From Pseudoxanthomonas mexicana (GTDB lineage: Bacteria; Pseudomonadota; Gammaproteobacteria; Xanthomonadales; Xanthomonadaceae): a stretch of DNA of 63,753 nt. A program made the translations under genes and the position numbers. How positions within the stretch are numbered: position 1 is the stretch's first letter; every line of letters begins with the position of its first letter. Shown piece after piece: positions 32,845 to 43,149 of this stretch. The stretch spans positions 1-63,753 of the forward strand of contig NZ_PDWV01000021.1 of the NCBI RefSeq assembly GCF_010093385.1, given 5' to 3'. Under the pieces are notes generated by a model. That model was not told where the DNA came from and did not search any database. It was given only the letters and a program-made list of their open reading frames with translations.

Positions 32845-33237
32845 TTAGACGCGACGCTTTTTCGGCGGACGGCACCCGTTGTGCGGGATCGGCGTCACGT
32901 CGATGATGTTGGTGATCTTGTAGCCCACGTTGTTCAACGAACGCACGGCCGACTCACGACCCGGACCCGGGCCCTTGATGCGGACTTCCAGCGACTTCAC
33001 GCCGTAGTCCAGTGCGGCACGGCCGGCCTTCTCGGCGGCGACCTGGGCCGCGAACGGCGTGGACTTGCGGGAACCGCGGAAACCGGCACCACCCGAGGTC
33101 GCCCAGGAAAGCGCATTGCCCTGGCGGTCGGTGATGGTGACGATGGTGTTGTTGAAAGAAGCGTGGACGTGGGCGACGCCGTCGGTGATGACGCGCTTGA
33201 TCTTCTTCTTGACTTTGGCAGCAGCTGGCTTGGCCAT
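32845..33237 (-). CDS. rpsK: 30S ribosomal protein S11
   Basis: 130 residues, complete. The pattern [20 protein letters not shown] and the C-terminal [17 protein letters not shown] are diagnostic. S11 forms part of the platform near the mRNA exit. The N-terminus is Lys/Ala-rich ([14 protein letters not shown]). It is 12 nt after rpsM and 14 nt before rpsD in the alpha operon. Confidence 0.98.
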   Translation of the reverse strand: MAKPAAAKVKKKIKRVITDGVAHVHASFNNTIVTITDRQGNALSWATSGGAGFRGSRKSTPFAAQVAAEKAGRAALDYGVKSLEVRIKGPGPGRESAVRSLNNVGYKITNIIDVTPIPHNGCRPPKKRRV

Positions 33238-33249
33238 GATGGTCGCCCC

Positions 33250-33606
33250 TTACTTCTTGATGGCTTTGCGCGGACCCTTGCGGGTGCGGGCGTTGGTGCG
33301 GGTGCGCTGGCCACGCAGCGGCAGGCCGCGACGGTGGCGCAGGCCGCGGTAGCAGCCCAGGTCCATCAGGCGCTTGATGGCGATGCCGACTTCACGGCGC
33401 AGGTCGCCTTCGACCACGTACTTGCCGACTTCGGCGCGCAGGCGCTCGACTTCCGGCTCCGACAGGTCGCGGATCTTGGTGGTCGAGGCGACGCCGGCGG
33501 CTTCGCAGACCTTCTTGGAACGGGTACGGCCGATGCCGTAGATGCTTTGCAAACCGACCCAGACATGCTTCTGGGCAGGCAGGTTGACACCTGCAATACG
33601 CGCCAT
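33250..33606 (-). CDS. rpsM: 30S ribosomal protein S13
   Basis: 118 residues, complete, starting [20 protein letters not shown] and ending in the basic tail ([18 protein letters not shown]) that contacts the P-site tRNA. First gene of the alpha operon. The 342-bp gap before it carries a promoter-like -10 and several hairpins; rpmJ, which often precedes rpsM in gammaproteobacteria, is absent. Confidence 0.98.
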   Translation of the reverse strand: MARIAGVNLPAQKHVWVGLQSIYGIGRTRSKKVCEAAGVASTTKIRDLSEPEVERLRAEVGKYVVEGDLRREVGIAIKRLMDLGCYRGLRHRRGLPLRGQRTRTNARTRKGPRKAIKK

Positions 33607-33948
33607 GACGCGGTTCTCCAACTGTGAGTATTGGCCCGTGTACGGTCGTCCCGGGCGGGATTCGCGCAGACAGGCGGAGTGAACTGGAAAGTATAGCCCG
33701 ATCCGGTGTTCCTTGGAAGTCCGTGCCGGCGAAGCCGGCCGCAGACCCGGCATGGGGAGTGTGCCCATGCTCCGGCGCCGGAACCTGCCTGGTGCGGGAC
33801 CGGGGTTCCCCCCTGCCCGCCCCGCCCGCGCTACTCTGGCGCAGGGACTGGCCGGTTCTCACCCCCGCACCGGATCGCTGCGGGGGCCGCCCATCTAAGT
33901 CAGCCGGCCATGAGGGCCGGACTGGTGCGGGAAGCCCGCGATTATACC
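33607..33948 (-). promoter_or_regulatory. alpha-operon leader between secY and rpsM
   Basis: 342 bp without rpmJ or any other gene. Reading the minus strand: TATAAT (33941-33946) starts 3 nt after the secY stop, but no good -35 is seen. Several GC hairpins follow (for example the CCCCCGCA...TGCGGGGG pair near 33875-33895). A TATACT -10 lies at 33690-33695, with TTCCAA 17 nt upstream as a weak -35. The rest, to 33607, would be an 85-nt leader where S4 feedback could act, as in E. coli. Confidence 0.5.
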
Positions 33949-35310
33949 TCAGCCACGGGGGGCAAGACCGCCCCGCGAACCGCCTTTCAGATTGGCCTTC
34001 TTCAGCAGGCTCTCGTACTGGTGGGACATCAGGTGCGCCTGGATCTGCGCGATGAAGTCCATCACCACCACCACCACGATCAGCAGCGAGGTGCCGCCGA
34101 AGTAGAACGAGGTGCCCAGCTGCGTGCGCATCACTTCCGGCAGCAGGCAGACCGCCACCAGGTACAGCGAACCGATGGCCGTCAGGCGGGTCAGCACGCC
34201 GTCGACGTAGTCGGCGGTGGCCTTGCCGGGGCGGATGCCCGGGATCAGCGCGCCCGACTTCTTCAGGTTCTCGGCGGTTTCCTGCGAGTTGAACACCAGC
34301 GCCGTGTAGAAGAACGCGAAGCCGATGATCATCGCTGCGAACACGATCATGTGCAGCGGCTCGCCCGGGGCCAGGGCATTGGAGATGCGCTGCAGCCAGG
34401 TGGTGGCACCGCTGTTCTCGCCGGACCACATCGCCAGCGTGGCCGGGAAAGCCAGAATGCTGGACGCGAAGATCGGCGGGATGACACCGGCCATGTTGAG
34501 CTTCAGCGGCAGGAACGAGGTCTGGTTCATGTACGCGTTGCGACCGCCCTGGCGGCGCGCGTAGTTCACCGTGATCCGTCGCTGCCCGCGCTCCACGAAG
34601 ACGACCAGGAACGTGAAGCCCAGCACCACCACCGCGATGACCAGCAGCGAGATGAAGCTCAGCGTGCCGTCACGGAACGCGCCCACCGTCTGGATGACCG
34701 CACCCGGCAGGCCGGCCACGATGCCGGCGAAGATGATCAGCGAGACGCCGTTGCCGATGCCGCGCTCCGTCACCTGCTCGCCCAGCCACATCAGGAAGAT
34801 GGTGCCGGCGGTCAGTGCGACCACCGCGGTCAGCACGAAACCCATGCCCGGCGCGTACACCACCGGCATGCCGCCCGGCGCGACCTGGTTCTGCAGCGCG
34901 GTGGCGATGCTGCCGCCCTGCACGACCGCCAGCAGCACGGCGCCGATGCGCGAGTACTGGGTGATCTTGCGGCGACCGGACTCGCCTTCCTTCTGCAGCG
35001 CCTTGAGGCTGGGGAAGATGTGCACGCCCAGCTGCATCACGATCGACGCCGAGATGTAGGGCATGACGTTCAGCGCGAAGATGCTGAAACGATGCAGGGC
35101 GCCGCCCGAGAACATGTTGAACATGTCCACGATGCCGCCGCCCTGCGCCTGCATCATCGCAAGCATGGCATCGGGATTGACGCCCGGGACCGGAATGAAG
35201 CAGCCGATCCGGTAGACGATCAGCGCACCCAGCACGAACAGCAGGCGCTGGCGGAGTTCGGTGAACTTGCCTGCGCCTGCCAGCGCACCGGCGGCATTCC
35301 CCTGCGCCAT
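33949..35310 (-). CDS. secY: Preprotein translocase subunit SecY
   Basis: 453 residues, ten transmembrane helices expected. It is the channel core of SecYEG; SecE is encoded at 61934-62323. Visible landmarks are the first helix ([18 protein letters not shown]), the plug region after [10 protein letters not shown], the cytosolic [20 protein letters not shown] loop contacting the ribosome and SecA, and the C-terminal [16 protein letters not shown] tail. ATG 35310 was chosen over the longer frame to 35364, which overlaps rplO. It is 7 nt after rplO, the usual spc-operon arrangement. Confidence 0.98.
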   Translation of the reverse strand: MAQGNAAGALAGAGKFTELRQRLLFVLGALIVYRIGCFIPVPGVNPDAMLAMMQAQGGGIVDMFNMFSGGALHRFSIFALNVMPYISASIVMQLGVHIFPSLKALQKEGESGRRKITQYSRIGAVLLAVVQGGSIATALQNQVAPGGMPVVYAPGMGFVLTAVVALTAGTIFLMWLGEQVTERGIGNGVSLIIFAGIVAGLPGAVIQTVGAFRDGTLSFISLLVIAVVVLGFTFLVVFVERGQRRITVNYARRQGGRNAYMNQTSFLPLKLNMAGVIPPIFASSILAFPATLAMWSGENSGATTWLQRISNALAPGEPLHMIVFAAMIIGFAFFYTALVFNSQETAENLKKSGALIPGIRPGKATADYVDGVLTRLTAIGSLYLVAVCLLPEVMRTQLGTSFYFGGTSLLIVVVVVMDFIAQIQAHLMSHQYESLLKKANLKGGSRGGLAPRG

Positions 35311-35317
35311 GCGTCCG

Positions 35318-35755
35318 TTACCCCTGCACGCTGCCGCCGGCAGCCTCGATGGCGGCCTTGGCACCGGCCGTGACGGACACGCCCTTCAGCACGAACTTCG
35401 TGGTCAGTTCGCCCTTCTTCACGATCTTGGCGCGCTTGGCGGTGCTGGGCACCAGCTTGGCGGCACGCAGCGCGGCGAAGTCGATCTCGCCGGCTTCCAG
35501 CTTTTCCAGCTGGTAAGACAGCACTTCCGCGCAATCCAGCTTCAGCTTGGAGCGGAAACCGACCTTCGGCAGACGCTTGATCAGCGGCATCTGGCCGCCT
35601 TCGAACTTCGCCTTGATCTTGCCCTTGCCGGCGCGCGCGAACGAGCCCTTGTGGCCACGACCCGCGGTCTTGCCCAGGCCGGAACCGATACCACGGCCGA
35701 CGCGGGTGCGTTCGGTACGGGCGCCGTCGGCGGGCTTCAGTGTGTTGAGACGCAT
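35318..35755 (-). CDS. rplO: 50S ribosomal protein L15
   Basis: 145 residues, complete. It starts [20 protein letters not shown], followed by the Gly/Arg/Lys-rich extension [19 protein letters not shown] that threads into 23S rRNA. It lies 5 nt after rpmD and 7 nt before secY in the spc operon. Confidence 0.98.
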   Translation of the reverse strand: MRLNTLKPADGARTERTRVGRGIGSGLGKTAGRGHKGSFARAGKGKIKAKFEGGQMPLIKRLPKVGFRSKLKLDCAEVLSYQLEKLEAGEIDFAALRAAKLVPSTAKRAKIVKKGELTTKFVLKGVSVTAGAKAAIEAAGGSVQG

Positions 35756-35760
35756 GTTGA

Positions 35761-35952
35761 TTACTCCTCGACCTTGACGAGGTAGTGGACCTTGGCGATC
35801 AGGCCGCGCACCTGCGGGCTGTCCTTCAGTTCACGCACGTCGTTGAGCTTGTTCAGGCCCAGCGCCTTCACCGACAGGCGGTGACGCGACTGGGAACCAC
35901 GCAGGCCGCGCACCAGGCGCACCTTGACGGTCTTGTTGGACTCGTTAGCCAT
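35761..35952 (-). CDS. rpmD: 50S ribosomal protein L30
   Basis: 63 residues, short bacterial form of L30 with the [20 protein letters not shown] core and [20 protein letters not shown]. The start overlaps the rpsE stop by 8 nt, so its translation is probably coupled to S5. Confidence 0.97.
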   Translation of the reverse strand: MANESNKTVKVRLVRGLRGSQSRHRLSVKALGLNKLNDVRELKDSPQVRGLIAKVHYLVKVEE

Positions 35953-36487
35953 TGAGGAGTTCCTCCACCTTCTTGCCGCGCTTGGCCGCGATGCGGGTCG
36001 GCGACTGCATGTCGCTCAGGCCCTTCAGCGTGGCGCGGACCAGGTTGATCGGGTTGCGCGAACCGACGGCCTTGGCCAGCACGTTCTTCACACCCACCGC
36101 TTCCAGCACGGCGCGCATGGCACCGCCGGCGATCACGCCCGTACCTTCCGAGGCCGGCTGCATGAACACGCGCGCCGCACCGTGACCGGCCTTCACCGGG
36201 TGCCACAGCGTGCCGTTGTTCAGGTCGACGTTCAGCATGCCCTTGCGGGCGTATTCCATCGACTTCTGGATGGCGACCGGCACTTCACGCGCCTTGCCGT
36301 ACCCGAAACCGATCTTGCCGTTGCCGTCGCCCACCCCCGTCAGTGCGGTGAAGGTGAACTGGCGACCGCCCTTGACGGTCTTGCTGACGCGGTTGACCGC
36401 GACCAGCTTCTCGATCATGCCGTCGTCGACTTTCTCTTCGCGGTTGCGGTCGCGATCGCGACCCCGCGGCTGACGTTCTTCTGCCAT
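35945..36487 (-). CDS. rpsE: 30S ribosomal protein S5
   Basis: 180 residues. The N-terminus is charged and Arg-rich ([18 protein letters not shown]). The S5 double-strand RNA-binding domain carries [20 protein letters not shown], and the C-terminal domain follows. S5 lines the mRNA entry and affects accuracy. ATG 36487 was chosen because it begins the family N-terminus; the frame extends into the 156-bp gap after rplR, which holds a hairpin. It overlaps rpmD by 8 nt. Confidence 0.97.
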   Translation of the reverse strand: MAEERQPRGRDRDRNREEKVDDGMIEKLVAVNRVSKTVKGGRQFTFTALTGVGDGNGKIGFGYGKAREVPVAIQKSMEYARKGMLNVDLNNGTLWHPVKAGHGAARVFMQPASEGTGVIAGGAMRAVLEAVGVKNVLAKAVGSRNPINLVRATLKGLSDMQSPTRIAAKRGKKVEELLNG

Positions 36488-36611
36488 TGCTTGAATTCCT
36501 TGGTTGATGAGGTATGTACGGCGTGGCCGCTTATGGTTGTGGTGTGGAGCGGTGACGCATCGGCCGCTGCAGAAGAGCGACCGCGCCCGGCGCAGCCCGC
36601 GCCGGCAGGAC

Positions 36612-36637
36612 AAGGCATGGGGTCGCCCCCATGCCTT
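36612..36637 (-). terminator. Hairpin between rplR and rpsE
   Basis: A perfect 11-bp stem (AAGGCATGGGG / CCCCATGCCTT) with a 4-nt loop lies 6 nt after the rplR stop on the minus strand. No T tract follows (GTCCTG), so it may only pause, protect or process the spc transcript. The 156-bp gap around it has no gene. Confidence 0.5.
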
Positions 36638-36643
36638 TCAGGA

Positions 36644-37000
36644 TTAGAACTGCAGGCCGCCTTCGCGGGCCGCGTCGGCCAGGGCCTTGATGCGGCCGTG
36701 GTAACGGTAGCCCGAGCGATCGAACGCGATCTTCTCGATGCCCGCGGCCTTGGCGCGCTCGGCGATGACCCGACCCACGCGCGCGGCGGCGTCGCTGTTC
36801 TTGCCGTTCTTCAGGCCATCCTTGACGTCGGCCTGCAGGGTGTTGGCGGAGGCGATGACCTTGGCGCCGTCGGCGGTGAACAGCTGGGCATAGATGTGCT
36901 GGCCGGTGCGCAGCACCGACAGGCGCGGCACGCCGAGCTCGCGGATGTGCGCACGGGTCGACTTGGCGCGACGCAGGCGGGCGGTGTTCTTGATGCTCAT
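36644..37000 (-). CDS. rplR: 50S ribosomal protein L18
   Basis: 118 residues, complete: [20 protein letters not shown], the [15 protein letters not shown] strand and a C-terminal [20 protein letters not shown] region. It binds 5S rRNA together with L5. It is 29 nt after rplF and is followed by a hairpin. Confidence 0.98.
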   Translation of the reverse strand: MSIKNTARLRRAKSTRAHIRELGVPRLSVLRTGQHIYAQLFTADGAKVIASANTLQADVKDGLKNGKNSDAAARVGRVIAERAKAAGIEKIAFDRSGYRYHGRIKALADAAREGGLQF

Positions 37001-37029
37001 GATCTGGTTCCTCGAAGCCGAAAGCCCGG

Positions 37030-37557
37030 TTAGGCCTTCTTCGCTTCCTTGCGGATGATGGTTTCGTCGGAGTACTTCACGCCCTTACCCTTGTAGGGCT
37101 CCGGCGGACGGAAACCGCGGATCTTGGCGGCGACTTCACCCACGCGCTGCTTGTCGGCGCCCTGCACCAGGATTTCGGTCTGGGTCGGGGTGGCGATGGT
37201 GATGCCTTCCGGCGTCTTGAACAGGATCGGGTGGGAGAAACCCAGCGACAGGTTCAGGTCCTTGCCCTGCATCGCGGCACGGTAGCCCACGCCCACCAGC
37301 TCGAGCTTGCGCTCGAAGCCTTCCGACACGCCCTTGACCATGTTGGCCAGGATCGCGCGGATGGTGCCGGTGATGGCGTCGTCGGCCGGGGTGGCGGGCG
37401 ACAAGTTGGCCACGCCGTTGTCGACATTCACGTCGACGCCGGCCGGCTTGGCGATGGACAGGGTGCCCTTCGGGCCCTTGACGTTAAGGGTCTCGCCCTG
37501 AGTGCTCAGTTCGACGCCCTTGGGGAGATTGATCGGCTTCTTGGCTACGCGGGACAT
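37030..37557 (-). CDS. rplF: 50S ribosomal protein L6
   Basis: 175 residues. It starts [17 protein letters not shown] (ATG 37557; the longer frame to 37590 is rejected because it overlaps the rpsH stop region and lacks family sequence). The two L6 repeats and the C-terminal [19 protein letters not shown] motif are present. L6 sits near the factor-binding site. It lies 17 nt after rpsH. Confidence 0.98.
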   Translation of the reverse strand: MSRVAKKPINLPKGVELSTQGETLNVKGPKGTLSIAKPAGVDVNVDNGVANLSPATPADDAITGTIRAILANMVKGVSEGFERKLELVGVGYRAAMQGKDLNLSLGFSHPILFKTPEGITIATPTQTEILVQGADKQRVGEVAAKIRGFRPPEPYKGKGVKYSDETIIRKEAKKA

Positions 37558-37574
37558 GTTCTGGGCTCCTTCGC

Positions 37575-37973
37575 TTAGGCCACGAAGCACAGGACTTCAC
37601 CACCCACGCCGGCCGCACGGGCCTGCGCATCGGTCATGATGCCCTTGGAAGTGGAAATGATGGCGACGCCCAGGCCACCGAGGACCTTGGGCAGCTCGGC
37701 CTTGCCACGGTACTGGCGCAGGCCCGAACGGGACACGCGGCTCAGCTTCTCGATGACCGGCTTGCCTTCGAAGTACTTCAGGACGATCTCGAGCTCGGCC
37801 TTGTTGTTCTCGGTCTTCGTCACGCGGACGTCACCGATATAGCCTTCGGCCTTCAGCACGTTGGCGATCGAGGTCTTGATCTTGGAGGACGGCATCTTCA
37901 CCGTCGGCTTGCCCACAGCGGCGGCATTGCGAATGCGCACCAGCATGTCGGCGATGGGATCAGTCATGCTCAT
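37575..37973 (-). CDS. rpsH: 30S ribosomal protein S8
   Basis: 132 residues, [20 protein letters not shown] to the C-terminal [20 protein letters not shown]8 binds helix 21 of 16S rRNA and in E. coli is the translational repressor of the spc operon. ATG 37973 is chosen with AAGGCAG upstream; ATG 37967, two codons later, is an alternative. It is separated from rpsN by a 203-bp gap holding a terminator-like hairpin, an unusual break inside spc. Confidence 0.97.
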   Translation of the reverse strand: MSMTDPIADMLVRIRNAAAVGKPTVKMPSSKIKTSIANVLKAEGYIGDVRVTKTENNKAELEIVLKYFEGKPVIEKLSRVSRSGLRQYRGKAELPKVLGGLGVAIISTSKGIMTDAQARAAGVGGEVLCFVA

Positions 37974-38100
37974 TAGAGTCTGCCTTATGAGTAGCACCGA
38001 TATCCGCTTTCGCGAAAATCTTGTGTTGTCCCTGGAACCCCCAGGCGGGCCGCCGGCGGACCGGCACTCCCCGGCCAGGCCACGGGAGCCGAACATTGTA

Positions 38101-38131
38101 CAACAACAAGTCCGGCCTGTGCCGGACTTGT
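38101..38131 (-). terminator. Terminator-like hairpin between rpsN and rpsH
   Basis: Minus-strand stem ACAAGTCCGGC / GCCGGACTTGT (38106-38131) with a 4-nt loop is followed by TGTTGTTG, a T-rich tail. It lies 46 nt after rpsN. Right after the tail, TACAAT (38095-38100) could be a -10 box for a promoter serving rpsH onward, although its -35 is poor. Confidence 0.6.
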
Positions 38132-38176
38132 CGCTTCACTCCATGCGACCGCCCTCGCGGGCGGCGCGGGAGACTG

Positions 38177-38482
38177 TTACCAGCTGGCCTTGCGCAGGCC
38201 GGGCACGTCACCGTTCATGGTGGCCTTGCGCAGCATGTTGCGGCCCAGGCCGAACTTGCGGTACACGCCACGCGAACGGCCGGACAGCTCGCAGCGGTTG
38301 CGCTGGCGGCTCGGCGAGGAGTCGCGCGGCAGCTTCTGCAACTTGGTGACCGCCTCGATCTTCTCTTCGTACGACGCAGTCGTACTCGAGATGATCTTCT
38401 TCAGCGCATCGCGCTTGGCGGCGTACTGCTTGGCCAGCTTTTCCCGCTTGATGTCGCGGTTGACCATCGAGGTCTTTGCCAT
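38177..38482 (-). CDS. rpsN: 30S ribosomal protein S14
   Basis: 101 residues, the long zinc-independent (C-minus) form: a single Cys in [20 protein letters not shown] and no CxxC pairs. The N-terminus is [21 protein letters not shown]14 sits in the 30S head. It is 20 nt after rplE and 203 nt before rpsH. Confidence 0.98.
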   Translation of the reverse strand: MAKTSMVNRDIKREKLAKQYAAKRDALKKIISSTTASYEEKIEAVTKLQKLPRDSSPSRQRNRCELSGRSRGVYRKFGLGRNMLRKATMNGDVPGLRKASW

Positions 38483-38502
38483 GATGTCTTCTTCCTAGCG
38501 AA

Positions 38503-39045
38503 TCAGTTGCGGAACGGGAACTTGAACGCTTCGAGCAGCGCCTTGGCTTCGGCGTCATTCTTGGCGGTCGTGGTGATGGCGATATCCATGCCGCGGATCG
38601 CGTCGACGGCGTCGAAGTCGATTTCCGGGAAGATGATCTGTTCCTTCACGCCCATGTTGTAGTTGCCGCGACCGTCGAACGAACGGCCGGATACGCCACG
38701 GAAGTCGCGGACGCGCGGCAGCGAGATGCTGATCAGGCGGTCCAGGAACTCGTACATCTTGGCGCGACGCAGGGTGACCTTGCAGCCGATCGGCCAACCG
38801 TCGCGGATCTTGAACGAAGCCACCGACACGCGGGACTTGGTCGTGATCGGCTTCTGGCCGGTGATCTTGGCCAGGTCGGCCACGGCGTTTTCCAGGATCT
38901 TCTTGTTGGTAGCCGCTTCACCCACACCCATGTTGATGGTGATCTTGGTGATCTTCGGCACTTCCATCGGATTGGTGTAGCCGAACTTCTTCATCAGAGC
39001 CGGCGCCACTTCTTCCTTGTACATTTTTTCGAGACGGGTGGTCAT
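38503..39045 (-). CDS. rplE: 50S ribosomal protein L5
   Basis: 180 residues, complete. [20 protein letters not shown], the INMGVGEA motif, and the C-terminal [19 protein letters not shown] region are typical. It binds 5S rRNA and contacts the P-site tRNA. It lies 11 nt after rplX. Confidence 0.98.
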   Translation of the reverse strand: MTTRLEKMYKEEVAPALMKKFGYTNPMEVPKITKITINMGVGEAATNKKILENAVADLAKITGQKPITTKSRVSVASFKIRDGWPIGCKVTLRRAKMYEFLDRLISISLPRVRDFRGVSGRSFDGRGNYNMGVKEQIIFPEIDFDAVDAIRGMDIAITTTAKNDAEAKALLEAFKFPFRN

Positions 39046-39056
39046 GACCTCATTCC

Positions 39057-39374
39057 TCAGGCGTCGAGCGCCTCACCACTGGAGCGGAACACGCGCAGTT
39101 TGCGTCCATCCTCCAGCACCTTGAAACCGATACGCTCGCCCTTACCCGTCGCCGGGTTGAACAGCGCGACATTGGAAATGTGGATCGAGCGCTCGCTCTC
39201 CACCACGCCACCCGCGATGCCGGCCTGCGGGTTCGGCTTGGTGTGGCGCTTGACGACATTCACGTTGGAGACGACCACGCGGTCGCCGTCCACGCGCACA
39301 ACGTCGCCCTTCTTGCCCTTGTCCTTGCCGGTGATGACGACGACCTGGTCGCCCTTCTTGATACGGTTAGCCAT
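39057..39374 (-). CDS. rplX: 50S ribosomal protein L24
   Basis: 105 residues with the KOW motif ([20 protein letters not shown]). It is an early assembly protein at the 5' end of 23S rRNA. It starts MANRIKKG, 15 nt after rplN. Confidence 0.98.
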   Translation of the reverse strand: MANRIKKGDQVVVITGKDKGKKGDVVRVDGDRVVVSNVNVVKRHTKPNPQAGIAGGVVESERSIHISNVALFNPATGKGERIGFKVLEDGRKLRVFRSSGEALDA

Positions 39375-39389
39375 TTCTATGTCCTCCGC

Positions 39390-39758
39390 TCAGAGCACTT
39401 CAGGCGCGAGCGAAACGATCTTCATGAACTTCTCGGAACGCAGCTCGCGGGTCACGGGCCCGAAGATGCGGGTGCCGATCGGCTCCTGCTTGTTGTTGAG
39501 CAGCACGGCGGCGTTGCCGTCGAAGCGGATCAGCGAACCGTCCGGGCGGCGGACGCCCTTGCGGGTACGCACGACCACGGCGTCGTAGACTTCGCCCTTC
39601 TTAACCTTGCCGCGCGGAATGGCGTCCTTGACGGTCACCTTGATGATGTCGCCGATGCCGGCGTAACGGCGCTTGGAACCGCCCAGCACCTTGATGCACA
39701 TCAGTTCCTTGGCGCCGGAGTTGTCGGCCGCGTCAAGGTAGCTCTGCATCTGGATCAT
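39390..39758 (-). CDS. rplN: 50S ribosomal protein L14
   Basis: 122 residues, complete. [20 protein letters not shown] and the C-terminal [20 protein letters not shown] are diagnostic. L14 contributes to an inter-subunit bridge and binds RsfS. It lies 16 nt after rpsQ and is conventionally the first gene of the spc operon; no promoter is visible in that short gap, so here it appears to be read through from S10. Confidence 0.98.
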   Translation of the reverse strand: MIQMQSYLDAADNSGAKELMCIKVLGGSKRRYAGIGDIIKVTVKDAIPRGKVKKGEVYDAVVVRTRKGVRRPDGSLIRFDGNAAVLLNNKQEPIGTRIFGPVTRELRSEKFMKIVSLAPEVL

Positions 39759-39774
39759 GATTCAGATCTCCTCT

Positions 39775-40041
39775 TTATTCGGCCGCGCGGGTGATGATTT
39801 CCACCACGCGCCAGTTCTTGGTCTTGGACATCGGGGCGATCTCGGTCACGCGCACCACGTCGCCTTCCTTGCAGCTGTTGTCCGCGTCGTGCGCGTGCAG
39901 CTTGGTGGAACGCTTGATGTACTTGCCGTACAGGGCGTGCTTGACCTGACGCTCCACCAGGACGGTGACCGTCTTGTCCATCTTGTTGCTGACGACGCGG
40001 CCTTCGATGGTGCGTTGCGCTTTGTCTTTGTTATCGCTCAT
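39775..40041 (-). CDS. rpsQ: 30S ribosomal protein S17
   Basis: 88 residues: an [20 protein letters not shown] core and the [13 protein letters not shown] segment. It is a primary binder of the 16S 5' domain. It lies 12 nt after rpmC. Confidence 0.98.
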   Translation of the reverse strand: MSDNKDKAQRTIEGRVVSNKMDKTVTVLVERQVKHALYGKYIKRSTKLHAHDADNSCKEGDVVRVTEIAPMSKTKNWRVVEIITRAAE

Positions 40042-40053
40042 CTTGGTCGCTCC

Positions 40054-40239
40054 TTACTTCTGGCTGCCCAGCAGGGTCTTGACGCGAGCGATCTCGCGAC
40101 GGACCCGGCGGGGTTCATGCGTCTTCGGCCGCTGGCCGGTCACCTTCTGCATGCGCAGGGAGAACTGCTCCTTGCGCAACTCGGTCAGGTGGGCCTTCAG
40201 CTCGTCAGCCGATTTCTCGCGGAGTTGCTTGAGTTCCAT
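40054..40239 (-). CDS. rpmC: 50S ribosomal protein L29
   Basis: 61 residues, a two-helix protein beginning [20 protein letters not shown], with the basic [20 protein letters not shown] region. It sits at the exit tunnel beside L23. Its ATG shares one base with the rplP stop (TAATG), so translation is coupled. Confidence 0.98.
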   Translation of the reverse strand: MELKQLREKSADELKAHLTELRKEQFSLRMQKVTGQRPKTHEPRRVRREIARVKTLLGSQK

Positions 40240-40652
40240 TAGCGCACCGTCCGGGTCACGAAAGTGGTGGTGACCGACAGCTTGGCCGCGGCCAGGCGGA
40301 ACGCCTCGCGCGCAATGTCCTCGCTGACGCCTTCGATTTCATAGATCATGCGGCCCGGCTGGATCTGGGCGACCCAGTACTCGACGTTGCCCTTACCCGA
40401 ACCCATTCGGACTTCGATGGGCTTCTTGGTGATCGGCTTGTCGGGGAACACGCGGATCCACATCTTGCCGCCGCGCTTGACGTAGCGGCTGATCGAGCGG
40501 CGGGCCGCTTCGATCTGGCGCGCGGTCAACTGACCGTGCGCCGTGGCCTTCAGGCCGTACTCGCCGAAACTGACGAGGTTACCGTTCCAGCTCAGGCCTT
40601 CGTTCCGGCCCTTGTGCATCTTGCGGTATTTGGTTCGCTTGGGTTGCAACAT
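40239..40652 (-). CDS. rplP: 50S ribosomal protein L16
   Basis: 137 residues, [20 protein letters not shown], complete with the [20 protein letters not shown] segment. It helps position aminoacyl-tRNA near the A site. It is 6 nt after rpsC and overlaps rpmC by one base. Confidence 0.98.
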   Translation of the reverse strand: MLQPKRTKYRKMHKGRNEGLSWNGNLVSFGEYGLKATAHGQLTARQIEAARRSISRYVKRGGKMWIRVFPDKPITKKPIEVRMGSGKGNVEYWVAQIQPGRMIYEIEGVSEDIAREAFRLAAAKLSVTTTFVTRTVR

Positions 40653-40658
40653 GACTGA

Positions 40659-41378
40659 TTACCTCGCGTCGCGGTCACGAGCCGGGCGCGAAGGACGCTC
40701 GCTACGCTCGGGGCGCGCGTCGTCCTGCTTCTCCTGACCCACCTGGCTGAAATCGAAGATTTCGCCCTTGTAGACCCACACCTTGATGCCGATGATGCCG
40801 TAGGTGGTCTTCGCCTCGGCAAAACCGTAATCGATGTCGGCACGCAGCGTGTGCAGCGGCACGCGGCCTTCGCGGTACCACTCGGAACGGGCGATTTCCG
40901 CACCGTTCAAGCGGCCTGCCACGTTGACCTTGATGCCCAAGGCACCCAAGCGCATCGCGTTGCCCACGGCGCGCTTCATGGCGCGGCGGAACATGATGCG
41001 GCGCTCCAGCTGCTGCGCGATCGATTCGGCCACCAGCTGGGCGTCCAGCTCGGGCTTGCGCACTTCGGTGACGTTGATGTGCGCCGGGACGCCCATCAGG
41101 TCGCTCACTTCCTTGCGCAGCTTCTCGATGTCCTCACCGCGCTTGCCGATCACCACGCCCGGACGGGCGGTGTGGATGGTCACGCGGGCGGTCTTGGCCG
41201 GACGCTCGATCAGGATCTTGGAAATGCCGGCCTGGGCCAGCTTCTTGCGAAGCATCTCGCGCACCTTGAGGTCCGCGGCCAGATAGTCGGCGTAGTCGCG
41301 CTTGTTGGCGAACCACTTGGAATTCCAGTCCTTGGCGATGCCCAGGCGGATACCGGTCGGATGAACTTTGTGACCCAT
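40659..41378 (-). CDS. rpsC: 30S ribosomal protein S3
   Basis: 239 residues. It starts [14 protein letters not shown], with the KH domain motif [14 protein letters not shown] and the C-terminal domain ([13 protein letters not shown] [11 protein letters not shown]). The tail after about residue 215 is Asp/Arg/Glu-rich ([20 protein letters not shown]), a lineage variation. It forms part of the mRNA entry channel. It is 2 nt after rplV. Confidence 0.98.
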   Translation of the reverse strand: MGHKVHPTGIRLGIAKDWNSKWFANKRDYADYLAADLKVREMLRKKLAQAGISKILIERPAKTARVTIHTARPGVVIGKRGEDIEKLRKEVSDLMGVPAHINVTEVRKPELDAQLVAESIAQQLERRIMFRRAMKRAVGNAMRLGALGIKVNVAGRLNGAEIARSEWYREGRVPLHTLRADIDYGFAEAKTTYGIIGIKVWVYKGEIFDFSQVGQEKQDDARPERSERPSRPARDRDAR

Positions 41379-41380
41379 AC

Positions 41381-41716
41381 TTATTTGCCCTCGCCCACGA
41401 CCACGGTGATGTGGCTGGTGCGCTTCAGAATGCGGGTGCCACGGCCCTTGGCGCGGGCCATGAAACGCTTCAGCATCGGACCTTCGTCGACCATGATGGT
41501 CTTGACCTTCAGCTCGTCGACGTCGGCGCCCTGGTTGTTCTCGGCGTTGGCGATGGCGGACTCCACGACCTTCTTGATCAGGTGGGCAGCCTTCTTGTCC
41601 GAGAACTTCAGCAGGTTGACGGCGCGCTCGGCCGGCAGCCCGCGCACCTGGTCGGCGACCAGGCGGGCCTTCTGGGGGGAGATGCGCGCGGTGCGCAGGA
41701 TGGCTTTCGCTTCCAT
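41381..41716 (-). CDS. rplV: 50S ribosomal protein L22
   Basis: 111 residues from ATG 41716 ([20 protein letters not shown]); an ATG two codons earlier (41722) is possible. The long beta-hairpin that reaches into the exit tunnel ends in [17 protein letters not shown]. It lies 12 nt after rpsS and 2 nt before rpsC. Confidence 0.97.
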   Translation of the reverse strand: MEAKAILRTARISPQKARLVADQVRGLPAERAVNLLKFSDKKAAHLIKKVVESAIANAENNQGADVDELKVKTIMVDEGPMLKRFMARAKGRGTRILKRTSHITVVVGEGK

Positions 41717-41728
41717 GATCATCTCTCC

Positions 41729-42004
41729 TTACTTCTTGCCGCCGGCTTTCTTGTCGCCACCGTGACCCTTGAAGGTACGGGTGACGGCAAACTCGCCGAG
41801 CTTGTGGCCGACCATGTTCTCGTTGACCAGCACCGGAACGTGGTTCTTGCCATTGTGGATGGCGATCGTGAAACCCACCATTTCCGGCAGGATCATCGAA
41901 CGGCGCGACCAGGTCTTGATCGGCTTCTTGCTACCGCCCGCGGCCTCCACCTTCTTGACGAGGTGGTGATCGACGAACGGGCCCTTCTTGAGTGAACGTG
42001 CCAT
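41729..42004 (-). CDS. rpsS: 30S ribosomal protein S19
   Basis: 91 residues, [20 protein letters not shown], with the [20 protein letters not shown] core and a Lys/Gly tail. It sits in the 30S head beside S13. It lies 6 nt after rplB. Confidence 0.98.
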   Translation of the reverse strand: MARSLKKGPFVDHHLVKKVEAAGGSKKPIKTWSRRSMILPEMVGFTIAIHNGKNHVPVLVNENMVGHKLGEFAVTRTFKGHGGDKKAGGKK

Positions 42005-42010
42005 GGTCGA

Positions 42011-42838
42011 TTAGCCCCTACGATCGCGGACGATGAATTGCTGCGTGCGCTTGTTCTTGCGCGTCTTGTAACCCTTGGTCGGCACACCCCACGGGGTGAC
42101 CGGGTGCGGGTTGCCCTGGCCGGCCTTGGCCTCACCACCACCGTGCGGGTGGTCGACGGGGTTCATGGCCGCACCGCGGACGGTCGGCTTGACACCACGC
42201 CAGCGCTTGGCGCCGGCCTTGCCCAGCTTCTCCAGGCTGTGCTCGTCGTTGCCCACTTCGCCAACGGCGGCGCGGCACTCGACCTGCACCTTGCGCATCT
42301 CGCCGGAGCGGAGGCGCAGCGTGGCGAAACCCTGCTCGCGGGCGACCAACTGCACGGCGGCGCCGGCGGCGCGGGCGATCTGCGCGCCCTTGCCCGGCTT
42401 CAGCTCGATGCCGTGGATAGTCGTACCGCCCGGGATATTGCGCAGCGGCAGCGTGTTGCCGGCCTTGATCGGCGCATCGCTACCGGCGATGACCTGGTCG
42501 CCGGCCTTCAGGCCCTTAGGGGCGATGATGTAGCGGCGCTCGCCATCGACGTAGCACAGCAGCGCGATGTGCGCGGTGCGGTTGGGATCGTATTCGATCC
42601 GCTCCACGCGCGCCGGGATGCCTTCCTTGTCGCGCTTGAAGTCGATGAGACGGTAGTGCTGCTTGTGGCCACCGCCGATGTGGCGGGTGGTGATGCGACC
42701 GTGGTGGTTACGACCACCGGTCTTGCTCTGCTTCTCGAGGAGCGGCGCATGCGGCGCCCCCTTGTGCAGATCGGGCGTCACCACGCGGACGGCGGAACGG
42801 CGGCCGGCGGAGGTGGGTTTGAACTTCATCAATGGCAT
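42011..42838 (-). CDS. rplB: 50S ribosomal protein L2
   Basis: 275 residues, complete. Landmarks are [15 protein letters not shown], the [20 protein letters not shown] motif ([20 protein letters not shown]) with the conserved His important for peptidyl transfer, and the basic C-terminus [17 protein letters not shown]. It lies 11 nt after rplW. Confidence 0.98.
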   Translation of the reverse strand: MPLMKFKPTSAGRRSAVRVVTPDLHKGAPHAPLLEKQSKTGGRNHHGRITTRHIGGGHKQHYRLIDFKRDKEGIPARVERIEYDPNRTAHIALLCYVDGERRYIIAPKGLKAGDQVIAGSDAPIKAGNTLPLRNIPGGTTIHGIELKPGKGAQIARAAGAAVQLVAREQGFATLRLRSGEMRKVQVECRAAVGEVGNDEHSLEKLGKAGAKRWRGVKPTVRGAAMNPVDHPHGGGEAKAGQGNPHPVTPWGVPTKGYKTRKNKRTQQFIVRDRRG

Positions 42839-42849
42839 GTGGGTCTACC

Positions 42850-43149
42850 TCAGGCCTTGGCCGACACGTCGATGGCCTGGCCATCGGCCAGACGCACGTA
42901 CGCCTTGCGCCAGTCGCCGCGGCGGCCGGCGCGGTTGCGGAAGGACTTGTTCTTGCCCTTCACGTTCACCACGTTGACCGTCTCGACCTTGACGTCGAAC
43001 AGCTGCTCGACCGCGGCCTTCACATCGGCCTTGGTGGCATCGTTCGAGACTTCGAAGACGTATTGGTTGGAGAGTTCCTGCAGGCGCACGGTCTTTTCGG
43101 AGACACGCGGAGCGCGCAGCACGGCAAAAATCTTTTCGTTGCTGATCAT
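42850..43149 (-). CDS. rplW: 50S ribosomal protein L23
   Basis: 99 residues from ATG 43149 ([20 protein letters not shown]); it overlaps the rplD stop by 4 nt (ATGA). L23 is the docking site for trigger factor and SRP at the exit tunnel. It carries the usual basic loop ([18 protein letters not shown]). Confidence 0.97.
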   Translation of the reverse strand: MISNEKIFAVLRAPRVSEKTVRLQELSNQYVFEVSNDATKADVKAAVEQLFDVKVETVNVVNVKGKNKSFRNRAGRRGDWRKAYVRLADGQAIDVSAKA

